DNA from: Roseobacter sp.
GTDB lineage: Bacteria; Pseudomonadota; Alphaproteobacteria; Rhodobacterales; Rhodobacteraceae
Assembly: GCA_015665415.1 (NCBI GenBank)
Contig: JADFAE010000004.1
Coordinates: forward strand, 62,001-126,000
Direction of reading: 5' to 3'
DNA: 64,000 nt
Below the pieces are notes generated by a model. That model was not told where the DNA came from and searched no databases. It worked only from the letters and a program-made list of their open reading frames with translations. Below, piece by piece: positions 26,733 through 34,601 of the stretch. Within the stretch, counting starts at the first letter, position 1, and every line of letters starts with the position of its first letter. Position numbers and translations under genes: made by a program.

Positions 26733-27650
26733 TCATGACGCCATCCCCATCCGTTTCAGTACACCACGTTCAATCAGATCCAGCAGCGCCACCAACAGAC
26801 CCGCCAGAATGGCGGCCGCAAACAGCGCCGACCAGATCTGTACGGTCTGACCATAGTAACTGCCTGCCAGCAGTCGCGCACCCAGTCCGGCAACCGCGCC
26901 GGTTGGCAGCTCGCCAACGATGGCCCCCAGCAAAGATGCCGCAATACCAATCTTGAGCGAGGCAAAGAGATAAGGCATCGAGGAGGGCAGCCGCAGCTTC
27001 CAGAACCCCTGATTGGTATTGGCCCCATAGGTCTTGAGCAGATCCAGCTGCATCGCATCTGGACTACGCAGCCCCTTGACCATGCCAACAACCACTGGGA
27101 AAAAGCTCAAGTAAGCCGAGATGATCGCCTTGGGCAGAATGCCCTGCACCCCAACAGAATAGAGCACCACGATTATCATCGGTGCCAGAGCAATGATCGG
27201 GATGGTCTGGCTGACGATGGCCCAGGGCATCACCGACATATCCATCACCTTTGAATGCACGATGCCAACGGCCAACAAAATGCCCAGCCCGGTGCCGATG
27301 ACAAAACCCAACAGCGTGGCATTCAGCGTCACCTGCGCGTGATAGACCAAGGAGCGTTTCGAGGTCACCTTCTTCATCACTGTGGTCTTCCACAGCTCCG
27401 TGATCACCTGATGCGGGGCTGGCAGACGCGGGCGGTCTTGGGCAAAGGTCTCCGGGATGGCAAAGCTGTTGTTCACCACCAGCCCAAAAGAGCCCAGATC
27501 ACGGCGTTCTTTCGACGTGGCAGGGCTCACTTCGACCCCTGCCCGCTCCGCTGCATCCAGCACACCCTTGATGTTCATCGGCACGCAGGCCGCATACCAA
27601 AAGGCGACAATCGCCGCGAGAACGGTGAGAACAGAAAGAAAGGTCTTCAT
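26733..27650 (-). CDS. ABC transporter permease
   Basis: A 305-residue inner-membrane protein. An N-terminal helix (residues 1-22) and a periplasmic-looking stretch of about 90 residues precede the five-helix permease core. The EAA loop reads MQLDLLKTYGANTNQGFWKLRLPSSMPYLFASL. It is homologous to the product of 25763-26608, so the two probably form a heterodimeric channel. Its start overlaps the stop of the small membrane protein gene upstream by 4 nt (27647-27650), which indicates translational coupling with that gene. Confidence 0.92.
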   Translation of the reverse strand: MKTFLSVLTVLAAIVAFWYAACVPMNIKGVLDAAERAGVEVSPATSKERRDLGSFGLVVNNSFAIPETFAQDRPRLPAPHQVITELWKTTVMKKVTSKRSLVYHAQVTLNATLLGFVIGTGLGILLAVGIVHSKVMDMSVMPWAIVSQTIPIIALAPMIIVVLYSVGVQGILPKAIISAYLSFFPVVVGMVKGLRSPDAMQLDLLKTYGANTNQGFWKLRLPSSMPYLFASLKIGIAASLLGAIVGELPTGAVAGLGARLLAGSYYGQTVQIWSALFAAAILAGLLVALLDLIERGVLKRMGMAS

Positions 27651-27907
27651 GACCGCCCCTCCTTGCCTTTTGTGAAAGCCAAGCGATAGGCCATGAAAAG
27701 ATTAAAAATCCCAAACACGTATTGGAAGACCACCAGGTAAGTCGACTTTTCGTAGATCCAACCCGCGATCCCTAGAGCAAGGGATGCTAGACCAACAACT
27801 GCATAGCAAAACGCTTTTATGTTATTCGAGGAAAGCTTCTCACCCGTCTTTGTTTTCGGCTGATTTTCATTCTCTTCAGCTGAGGCTTCAAGACTTGTTT
27901 TTTCCAT
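27647..27907 (-). CDS. Small two-helix membrane protein inside the ABC operon
   Basis: I do not recognise a named family. From the ATG at 27907 the product is 86 residues. An acidic/Lys-rich N-terminal ~35 residues precedes two predicted membrane helices, AFCYAVVGLASLALGIAGWIY and TYLVVFQYVFGIFNLFMAYRLAF. It lies between the ATPase gene (50-nt gap) and the first permease gene (4-nt overlap), so it is translated with the transporter. An accessory subunit of the importer is an inference from position only. GAGG lies about 11 nt before the start. Confidence 0.85.
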   Translation of the reverse strand: MEKTSLEASAEENENQPKTKTGEKLSSNNIKAFCYAVVGLASLALGIAGWIYEKSTYLVVFQYVFGIFNLFMAYRLAFTKGKEGRS

Positions 27908-27957
27908 GTCAGACCACCTCATCAAACTGGCGGTTGTCAGGTGTTCTGAAGACCAAC

Positions 27958-28779
27958 TTAGTCATCGGCATGCCCTGCCCGCAGGCCTTCGCGGACGCGA
28001 TGGGCGATGTCGATGAATTCCTGACTGTCGCGAATATCCAGCGGGCGTTCACGCGGCAGGGTGCTCTCGATCACATCGGTGATCCGGCCCGGACGCGGCG
28101 ACATCACCACGATCTTGGTCGACAGGTAAACCGCCTCGGGGATCGAATGGGTGACAAATCCGATGGTCTTGTTGGTGCGCGCCCAAAGCTTCAGCAGTTG
28201 CTCATTGAGGTGATCCCGCACAATCTCATCCAGTGCGCCAAAGGGTTCATCCATCAGCAGAATATCTGCATCAAAGGCCAGCGCGCGGGCAATGCTCGCC
28301 CGCTGCTGCATGCCTCCAGACAGCTGCCAAGGGTATTTACCGCCAAAACCCGCCAGTTCCACCAGCTCCAACACCTGCTCAACGCGCTTGTCCTGCTCTG
28401 ACTTGGAATAGCCCATGATCTCCAGCGGCAGTTTGATGTTCTTGGCAATGCTGCGCCAAGGATAGAGCCCCGCTGCCTGAAACACATAGCCATAGGCGCG
28501 ATTTTTGCGCGCCTCATCCGGGCTCATGCCGTTGACGGTAATGCTGCCCCCGGTGGGATGCTCCAGCGCCGCCATCACCCGCAAAAAGGTGGTTTTGCCA
28601 CAGCCCGAGGGGCCGATAAAGCTGACAAAATCCCCCTTGTTGATGGTGAGATTCACATCCTTCAGCGCCTGTACGGGGCCGTCATTTGTCGGGAAAACCA
28701 GATCGAGGTTCTTGGCTTCGACGACGGCCTCGGTGGCACCCTGTTCAAGATGTGCCTGGGTAGTCGTTTGAGTATTCAT
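27958..28779 (-). CDS. ABC transporter ATP-binding protein
   Basis: A 273-residue ATPase with Walker A GPSGCGKTT (residues 56-64), the ABC signature LSGGMQQR (153-160) and Walker B ILLMDEP (to 179). The H-loop lies in IGFVTHSIPEAVYLS. It belongs to the nitrate/sulfonate/taurine-type subgroup (SsuB/TauB/ThiZ-like), which matches the two permeases and the NMT1-type binding protein. It lies 66 nt after hydA and would energise uptake of the substrate degraded by the neighbouring enzymes. Confidence 0.95.
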   Translation of the reverse strand: MNTQTTTQAHLEQGATEAVVEAKNLDLVFPTNDGPVQALKDVNLTINKGDFVSFIGPSGCGKTTFLRVMAALEHPTGGSITVNGMSPDEARKNRAYGYVFQAAGLYPWRSIAKNIKLPLEIMGYSKSEQDKRVEQVLELVELAGFGGKYPWQLSGGMQQRASIARALAFDADILLMDEPFGALDEIVRDHLNEQLLKLWARTNKTIGFVTHSIPEAVYLSTKIVVMSPRPGRITDVIESTLPRERPLDIRDSQEFIDIAHRVREGLRAGHADD

Positions 28780-28845
28780 GTTTTTGCCTTGCTCAGACTG
28801 CGAGGGGGGCTGGACCGGCGCAAGCCGATGCCAGCCCTGCTCTCT

Positions 28846-30300
28846 TTAAACGCCGGTTGCAGGAATGCCAGAGCGTTCCACCGGACGTGGGGCCGTCAGC
28901 TCCTTCCAGGTCGACAGCGCCTTGTTCACCGTTGCATTGGCCTCGCGCTCGACAAAGCGGCCATGGCCCTCCTGGGTCTGGATCTCACCATCCATCACCG
29001 CCACCTGCCCGCGTGTCAGGGTATAGCGCGGCAGGCCTTTGACCTCATGGCCCTCAAAGACATTGTAGTCGATGGATGACTGCTGGGTTTCAGCCGAAAT
29101 GGTCTTGGACTTCTCCGGATCCCAAACCACCAGATCGGCATCCGCGCCGACCAAAACCGCACCCTTCTTGGGATAACAGTTCAGGATCTTGGCAATATTG
29201 GTCGAGGTCACCGCCACAAATTCATTTGGCGTCAGACGCCCGGTGGCCACACCATGTGTCCAAAGCATCGGCATCCGATCTTCCAACCCGCCGGTGCCAT
29301 TGGGAATTTGGGTAAAATCACTCAGCCCATTGCGCTTTTGCTCGGTGGTAAAGGCACAGTGATCGGTGGCCACCACCGACAGGGATCCGGACTGCAACCC
29401 GGCCCAGAGGCTGTCTTGATGCTGCTTGTTGCGAAACGGCGGCGACATCACCCGGCGCGCCGCATGATCCCAATCGGGATTGAAATATTCGCTCTCATCC
29501 AGGGTCAGATGCTGGATCAAGGGCTCTCCCCAGACCCGTTTGCCCTGCATCCGGGCCCGTCGGATGGCCTCATGGCTGTCCTCACAGGAGGTATGCACCA
29601 CATACAGCGGCACCCCCGCCATATCGGCAATCATGATGGCACGATTGGTGGCTTCGCCCTCGACCTGGGGAGGGCGCGAATAAGCATGCGCCTCGGGTCC
29701 GGTATTGCCTTCAGCCAGCAGTTTTGCCGACAGCTCCGCCACCACATCCCCGTTCTCCGCATGCACCATGGCAATGCCGCCCAGCTCCGACAGGCGCTGA
29801 AAGCTGGAATACAGCTCATCGTCATTGACCATCAGAGCGCCTTTGTAGGCCATGAAATGCTTGAAAGTGTTGATGCCACGGGTCTCGATCACGGTCTTCA
29901 TGTCGTTGAACACCTGCTCCCCCCACCAGGTCACGGCCATGTGGAAGGAGTAGTCGCAATTCGCCCGTGTGGATTTGTTGTCCCAGCGTTTCAGCGCGTC
30001 CAGAAGGCTCTCGCCCGGATTGGGCAGGGCAAAATCCACCACCATGGTGGTGCCCCCCGCCAGCCCGGCCCGGGTGCCGCTTTCAAAATCATCACTGGAA
30101 TATGTTCCCATGAAGGGCATTTCCAAATGGGTATGGGGATCAATGCCGCCCGGCATTACATAACAGCCGGTGGCGTCCAGCTCCTCATCCCCCTTCAGAT
30201 CGGGACCAATCGCGGTGATCACCCCGCCTTCGATCAGCACATCCGCCTTGTAGGTCAGATCAGCAGTGACAATCGTGCCGTTTCTGATGACTTTACTCAT
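28846..30300 (-). CDS. hydA: Dihydropyrimidinase
   Basis: A cytoplasmic amidohydrolase of 484 residues that opens dihydrouracil or dihydrothymine to the N-carbamoyl-beta-amino acid. Metal ligands of the family are visible: His56 and His58 in GGIDPHTHLE, the carboxylated lysine Lys153 in FKHFMAYKGAL, His180 in AMVHAENGD, the His of VVHTSCEDSHEAI, and the Asp of VATDHCAFT. Length is normal. It lies between the N-carbamoyl amidohydrolase gene and the ABC transporter genes, all on the minus strand. With PreTA and the amidohydrolase it completes the reductive pyrimidine pathway. Confidence 0.95.
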   Translation of the reverse strand: MSKVIRNGTIVTADLTYKADVLIEGGVITAIGPDLKGDEELDATGCYVMPGGIDPHTHLEMPFMGTYSSDDFESGTRAGLAGGTTMVVDFALPNPGESLLDALKRWDNKSTRANCDYSFHMAVTWWGEQVFNDMKTVIETRGINTFKHFMAYKGALMVNDDELYSSFQRLSELGGIAMVHAENGDVVAELSAKLLAEGNTGPEAHAYSRPPQVEGEATNRAIMIADMAGVPLYVVHTSCEDSHEAIRRARMQGKRVWGEPLIQHLTLDESEYFNPDWDHAARRVMSPPFRNKQHQDSLWAGLQSGSLSVVATDHCAFTTEQKRNGLSDFTQIPNGTGGLEDRMPMLWTHGVATGRLTPNEFVAVTSTNIAKILNCYPKKGAVLVGADADLVVWDPEKSKTISAETQQSSIDYNVFEGHEVKGLPRYTLTRGQVAVMDGEIQTQEGHGRFVEREANATVNKALSTWKELTAPRPVERSGIPATGV

Positions 30301-30365
30301 GGTTCAACTCCCTGTCTCGGACGCATGTCGCGTCTCTCACATTCTACCCGGCTGCGGGCCCTGTT

Positions 30366-30409
30366 TCATTTGGCCCAAAATATCCCGGGGGTATGGGGGC
30401 AGCGCCCCC
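30366..30409. repeat. Roseobacter-type intergenic repeat, copy B
   Basis: It shares 26 identical nt (30366-30391, core TTTGGCCCAAAATATCCCGG) with copy A at 26661, followed by TAT and GGGGGCAGCGCCCCC (30395-30409). It lies in the 122-nt gap between the amidohydrolase and hydA genes of the same operon. Confidence 0.8.
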
Positions 30410-30422
30410 ATGACATATTCGT

Positions 30423-31673
30423 TCAGCTGACGATCTCCGCCGTCTCCACCACCGCATGGAACAGGACATTGCCGCCGGCTTCGGCCCAGTCCTTGCTGAT
30501 CTCCTCCGCCTCATTGTGGCTCAACCCATCGACACAGGGGCACATCACCATGGCGGTCGGCGCCACCCGGTTGATCCAGCAGGCGTCATGACCCGCACCC
30601 GAAATGATATCCAGATGGGAATAGCCCAGGCGTTCGGCCGCGCTGCGCACTGCGGTGACACAGTTCTCGTCGAATTTCACCGGGTCAAAACCGCCAACTT
30701 TCTCAAAGGCGATCTCAACCCCCATGTCGGCGCAAATCTTCGCCCCGTCCTGGCGCAGGCGCTGCTCCATGTCCTCGATCACCGCCAAGTCGGGCGAGCG
30801 GAAATCTACGGTAAAGACCACTTTGCCGGGGATCACATTGCGCGAATTCGGATAGACGTCGATATGGCCTGCAGCGCCGACGGCACTGGGCGCATGCGAC
30901 AGGGCAATGGCATCCACCGCCTCCAACACCCGCGCCATGGCAAGGCCGGCATTGCGGCGCATCGGCATCGGGGTCGATCCGGTATGGGCATCCTTGCCGG
31001 TGATGGTCACTTCGGTCCAGCTCAGGCCCTGGCCATGGGTGACAACACCAATGTCCTTGCCCTCAGCCTCCAGAATCGGCCCCTGTTCGATGTGCAGCTC
31101 AAAGAAGGCATGCATCTTGCGTGCGCCAACTTCCTCTTCGCCGCGCCAGCCGATGCGCTTCAACTCATCACCAAAGGCCTTGCCTTCGGCATCCTCAATC
31201 CCATAGGCCCAATCCTGGGTATGGATGCCAGCAAACACCCCCGAGGACAGCATGGCCGGGGCATAGCGTGTCCCCTCTTCATTGGTGAAATTGGTCGCCA
31301 CAATCGGATGTTTGGTCTTGATGCCAAGATCATTGAGCGAGCGGATCAGCTCCAGCCCTGCAAGCACCCCCAGCACGCCATCGTATTTGCCGCCCGTCGG
31401 TTGGGTATCCAGATGCGAGCCCACATAGACCGGCAAGGCATCAGGGTCACTGCCGGCGCGGGTGGCAAACATATTGCCCATCTGATCCAGCCCCATTTCG
31501 CAGCCAGCCTCCTGGCACCATTTCTGGAACAAGGCACGGCCCTCGCCATCTTCATCCGTCAGGGTCTGGCGATTGTTGCCACCGGCAACACCGGGGCCGA
31601 TCTTGGCCATATCCATCAGACTGGCCCACAGCCTGTCCCCATTGATTTTCAGGTTTTCGCCTGGTGCGCCCAT
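30423..31673 (-). CDS. Zn-dependent N-carbamoyl-beta-alanine amidohydrolase (M20 family)
   Basis: A 416-residue M20/HyuC-type enzyme expected to cleave N-carbamoyl-beta-alanine to beta-alanine, CO2 and NH3. Metal-site motifs are GSHLDTQPTGGKYDGVLG, NEEGTRYAP and ELHIEQGPIL, with SGAGHDACW near the C-terminus. Length and motif order are typical of beta-ureidopropionase/N-carbamoyl-L-amino acid hydrolases. It is the first gene of the minus-strand operon that continues with hydA and the ABC transporter, and it diverges from a tetR gene. Two RutR-like palindromes in the divergent promoter suggest repression relieved by pyrimidine. Confidence 0.93.
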   Translation of the reverse strand: MGAPGENLKINGDRLWASLMDMAKIGPGVAGGNNRQTLTDEDGEGRALFQKWCQEAGCEMGLDQMGNMFATRAGSDPDALPVYVGSHLDTQPTGGKYDGVLGVLAGLELIRSLNDLGIKTKHPIVATNFTNEEGTRYAPAMLSSGVFAGIHTQDWAYGIEDAEGKAFGDELKRIGWRGEEEVGARKMHAFFELHIEQGPILEAEGKDIGVVTHGQGLSWTEVTITGKDAHTGSTPMPMRRNAGLAMARVLEAVDAIALSHAPSAVGAAGHIDVYPNSRNVIPGKVVFTVDFRSPDLAVIEDMEQRLRQDGAKICADMGVEIAFEKVGGFDPVKFDENCVTAVRSAAERLGYSHLDIISGAGHDACWINRVAPTAMVMCPCVDGLSHNEAEEISKDWAEAGGNVLFHAVVETAEIVS

Positions 31674-31735
31674 TGACCCACTCCCTATCTTGTCCTTGTG
31701 AGGCCTTGTTGCGACCTCTTGATCCCGGCATCAAT

Positions 31736-31751
31736 CTGACCGTATGGTCAA
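31736..31751. promoter_or_regulatory. RutR-like operator 1
   Basis: CTGACCGTATGGTCAA reads on the other strand as TTGACCATACGGTCAG. It matches the RutR consensus TTGACCAnnTGGTCAA (recalled from E. coli) at nearly all fixed positions. It lies 62 nt upstream of the amidohydrolase start, in the divergent promoter. Confidence 0.8.
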
Positions 31752-31768
31752 GTTGAGCTCACCACAAC

Positions 31769-31784
31769 CTGACCAACCGGTCAA
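31769..31784. promoter_or_regulatory. RutR-like operator 2
   Basis: CTGACCAACCGGTCAA is a second match to TTGACCAnnTGGTCAA. It is 33 nt centre-to-centre from operator 1, close to three helical turns, and 23 nt before the tetR start at 31808. Confidence 0.8.
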
Positions 31785-31807
31785 TAAATTTCTTTGGATG
31801 GCCCTTG

Positions 31808-32452
31808 ATGACCAACGACCAACGCCCGAAAAAGAGGCAGGGACGCCGTGAGGAGAACGAGAAGCTGATCCTGGAGGCGGCGGAAAAAGTCTTTGCCGAA
31901 GCAGGCTTTGGTGGTGCCACCATGCAGTTGATCGCGGATATGTCCGGCCTGCCCAAAGCCAATCTTCACTACTATTTCCCAACCAAGGAATCGCTCTATC
32001 GGCGGGTGGTGCAGGATATTTTCCAGATCTGGCTGCAGGCCGCGGATGTCTTTGATGCCGCAGATGGCCCCGAAGAGGGAATCAGCGCCTATATCGATGC
32101 CAAGATGGAGATCAGCCGCAGACACCCGGCCGGCTCCAAGGTCTGGGCCAGCGAGGTCATGCACCGGGCACCGGTCATTCAGGACTACCTGGAAACCACC
32201 CTGGCGGAGTGGACCCAGGGGCGTGCGCAGATCATCGAACGCTGGATCCAGGAGGGGCGCATGGATCCTGTAAACCCCAATCATTTGCTCTATATGCTCT
32301 GGGCAACGACCCAACACTATGCCGATTTCAGCCATCAGATTGATACATTGAACGGTGGCCAGCCCATGTCAGACGCCCAGTGGGAAGAGGCAAAGGCCTC
32401 GGTCAAGCAGATCATCCTGCGTGGAATTGGGGCTTTGAAACCGACCAACTAG
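31808..32452 (+). CDS. TetR-family regulator, RutR-like (paralogue 1)
   Basis: A 214-residue repressor-type protein. The N-terminal helix-turn-helix reads EKLILEAAEKVFAEAGFGGATMQLIADMSGLPKANLHYYFPTKESLYRRV. The C-terminal ligand domain resembles RutR/YcdC: SRRHPAGSKVWASEVMHRAPV and NHLLYMLWATTQHYADFSHQI. The ATG at 31808 is preferred over the TTG at 31805. The gene diverges from the amidohydrolase operon and shares two palindromes with it, so it likely represses itself and the operon until a pyrimidine-type ligand binds. A second, similar tetR follows 40 nt downstream. Confidence 0.92.
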   Translation: MTNDQRPKKRQGRREENEKLILEAAEKVFAEAGFGGATMQLIADMSGLPKANLHYYFPTKESLYRRVVQDIFQIWLQAADVFDAADGPEEGISAYIDAKMEISRRHPAGSKVWASEVMHRAPVIQDYLETTLAEWTQGRAQIIERWIQEGRMDPVNPNHLLYMLWATTQHYADFSHQIDTLNGGQPMSDAQWEEAKASVKQIILRGIGALKPTN

Positions 32453-32492
32453 CAGCTATTCAAGATCACCCGCAGGATCATCAGAGGGACAG

Positions 32493-33119
32493 ATGGCAAA
32501 CCAGGCAAACCGCAAGCGTGCCCCCAGTCGCATTCAGCAGCGCAATCGCAAACGCATCCTCGACGCCGCGCTTGAGGTGTTTTCAACCAGTGGTTTTCGT
32601 GGCTCAACCGTAGATGAGATTGCCAATCAGTCGGGCCTGTCCAAACCAAATCTGCTTTATTACTTCCCCTCCAAGGGAGCCATTTTCAACGAATTGATGG
32701 CCGGGCTTCTGGACACCTGGCTGGACCCGTTGCGCGCCTTGGACCCAGAGGGGGAACCGCTGGCTGAAATCCTGGCCTATGTGCAGCGCAAACTGCAGAT
32801 GAGCCGCGATTTTCCCCGCGAAAGCCGTCTCTATGCCAATGAAATCGTGCAGGGCGCGCCCCGCTTGCACGCCATGATCGAGGGCGATCTGAACCAGCTG
32901 GTCGAGGAAAAATCGCAGGTGCTGCAGGCCTGGATGGATGCCGGCAAAATCAACCAAACCCATCCCAAACACCTGTTGTTCTCCATCTGGTCCCTGACCC
33001 AGCACTACGCAGATTTTGACGCACAGGTCCGCAGGCTGATGGTCAACGAGGACCCATTCGACGCCGCGCCAGAATATCTGGAAACCCTTTACAGACGGAT
33101 GCTTACGCCAAAAGGTTAA
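32493..33119 (+). CDS. TetR-family regulator, RutR-like (paralogue 2)
   Basis: A 208-residue protein and the closer of the two to E. coli RutR. ILDAALEVFSTSGFRGSTVDEIANQSGLSKPNLLYYFPSKGAIF is the helix-turn-helix region. The C-terminal domain has SRDFPRESRLYANEIVQGAP and HPKHLLFSIWSLTQHYADFDAQV, closely matching RutR. It follows paralogue 1 on the same strand, and a terminator stands between it and the convergent preA gene. It probably senses uracil or a related base. Which operator each paralogue uses is not shown by the sequence. Confidence 0.92.
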   Translation: MANQANRKRAPSRIQQRNRKRILDAALEVFSTSGFRGSTVDEIANQSGLSKPNLLYYFPSKGAIFNELMAGLLDTWLDPLRALDPEGEPLAEILAYVQRKLQMSRDFPRESRLYANEIVQGAPRLHAMIEGDLNQLVEEKSQVLQAWMDAGKINQTHPKHLLFSIWSLTQHYADFDAQVRRLMVNEDPFDAAPEYLETLYRRMLTPKG

Positions 33120-33177
33120 GGTGCATTAACCAGGAAATTCTGTCTTTTGTCGTTTCAAATCCAATTCTCATCACAGC

Positions 33178-33210
33178 AAAGGGCAACGCGGTAGCGCTGC
33201 CCTTTTTTGT
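33178..33210 (+). terminator. Intrinsic terminator after tandem tetR genes
   Basis: AAAGGGCA...CGCGGTAGCG...TGCCCTTT forms a stem with a one-base bulge, followed by TTTTGTTTT. It lies between tetR paralogue 2 and the convergent preA. Confidence 0.88.
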
Positions 33211-33238
33211 TTTAATGCAAAAATTTAAGGCACTCAGC

Positions 33239-34543
33239 TCATTCTGCCGCCGTAGAGGATGGATTGTTGGGATGGGTCGTCCAATTGGCATATTCATCCG
33301 AAACCACCAGCCCCGTGCGCTCATCAATCTGGCCTGCGGGCACCTCTTCCATGGTGATACAGCCCTCGATCGGACAGACGCTGACACAGAGATTGCAGGC
33401 CACGCATTCGTCATCCTTGACAGTAAAGACGCGGTCGGCGCTCATCTCGATGGCCTGGTGCGAGGTGTCTTCACAGGCGGCAAAGCAGCGCCCGCATTTG
33501 ATGCAATCCTCTTGGCTGATCTTGGCCTTGGCCACATAGTTCAGATCGAGATACTGCCAGTCGGTGACGTTGGGCACAGCCATCCCGATGAAGTCCTGCG
33601 TCGAGGTATAACCCTTTTCATCCATCCAGGTGGACAGGCCAGAGATCATCTCTTTCACCACGCCAAAACCATAGGTCATGGCCGCCGTGCAGACCTGCAC
33701 GTTGCCCGCCCCCAGCGCCATGAATTCTGCGGCGTCCTTCCAGGTGGTGACGCCGCCAATCGCGGAGATCGGCAGGCCATGGGTTTGCGGGCAGCGGGCA
33801 ATTTCCGCCACCATATTCATCGCAATCGGCTTGACCGCCGGGCCACAATAGCCGCCATGGGTGCCCTTGCCGCCGACAGTCGGCTCAGGCGCCATCTGGT
33901 CCAGATCCACCGAGACAATCGAATTGATGGTGTTGATCAGGCTGACCGCGTCACCGCCGCCAGCCTTGGCCGCGCGGGCCGGAAAGCGCACATCGGTGAT
34001 ATTAGGCGTCAGCTTTACGATCACCGGTTTGGAATAGTATTTTTTGCACCATTCCGTGACCATCTGGATGTATTCGGGCACCTGCCCCACCGCAGAGCCC
34101 ATGCCGCGCTCCGCCATGCCATGGGGGCAGCCAAAGTTCAGCTCAATCCCGTCCGCACCAGTGGCTTCGACCTTGGGCAGAATATCCTTCCAGGCCTGTT
34201 CCTCGCAGGGCACCATGATCGAGACAATGACCGCACGATCCGGATAGTCCTTTTTGACCCGGGTGATTTCCTCAAGATTGATCTCCAGCGAGCGATCAGT
34301 GATCAGCTCGATATTGTTCAACCCCAGCAGGCGCCGGTCAGCGCCAAAGATGGCCCCATAACGCGGGCCATTGACGTTGACCACAGGCGGGCCTTCTGAG
34401 CCGAGGGTCTTCCAGACCACACCACCCCAGCCGGCCTCAAAGGCGCGGCGTACATTGTATTCTTTGTCCGTGGGTGGCGCGGAGGCCAGCCAGAACGGGT
34501 TCGGGGATTTGATCCCCAGAAATTCTGTTGTCAGATCAGCCAT
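33239..34543 (-). CDS. preA: NAD-dependent dihydropyrimidine dehydrogenase subunit PreA
   Basis: A 434-residue catalytic subunit that reduces uracil/thymine to the 5,6-dihydro form. The N-terminal FMN barrel of the DHOD type has GIKSPNPFWLASAPPTDKEYN and IELNFGCPHGMAERGMG. The C-terminal ferredoxin domain has two [4Fe-4S] motifs, CIKCGRCFAACEDTSHQAI and CVACNLCVSVCPIEGCI. I choose ATG 34543 (MADLTTEFLG), which has AAGGAA 8 nt upstream; the open frame extends 18 nt more. It follows preT by 58 nt on the minus strand, and the two form the heteromeric enzyme. Confidence 0.95.
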   Translation of the reverse strand: MADLTTEFLGIKSPNPFWLASAPPTDKEYNVRRAFEAGWGGVVWKTLGSEGPPVVNVNGPRYGAIFGADRRLLGLNNIELITDRSLEINLEEITRVKKDYPDRAVIVSIMVPCEEQAWKDILPKVEATGADGIELNFGCPHGMAERGMGSAVGQVPEYIQMVTEWCKKYYSKPVIVKLTPNITDVRFPARAAKAGGGDAVSLINTINSIVSVDLDQMAPEPTVGGKGTHGGYCGPAVKPIAMNMVAEIARCPQTHGLPISAIGGVTTWKDAAEFMALGAGNVQVCTAAMTYGFGVVKEMISGLSTWMDEKGYTSTQDFIGMAVPNVTDWQYLDLNYVAKAKISQEDCIKCGRCFAACEDTSHQAIEMSADRVFTVKDDECVACNLCVSVCPIEGCITMEEVPAGQIDERTGLVVSDEYANWTTHPNNPSSTAAE

Positions 34544-34601
34544 TTGTCTGTTCCTTTTCATGCTCGCTTGGGGCCATTGCTCGACAATATCCCCGGCTTG
34601 C

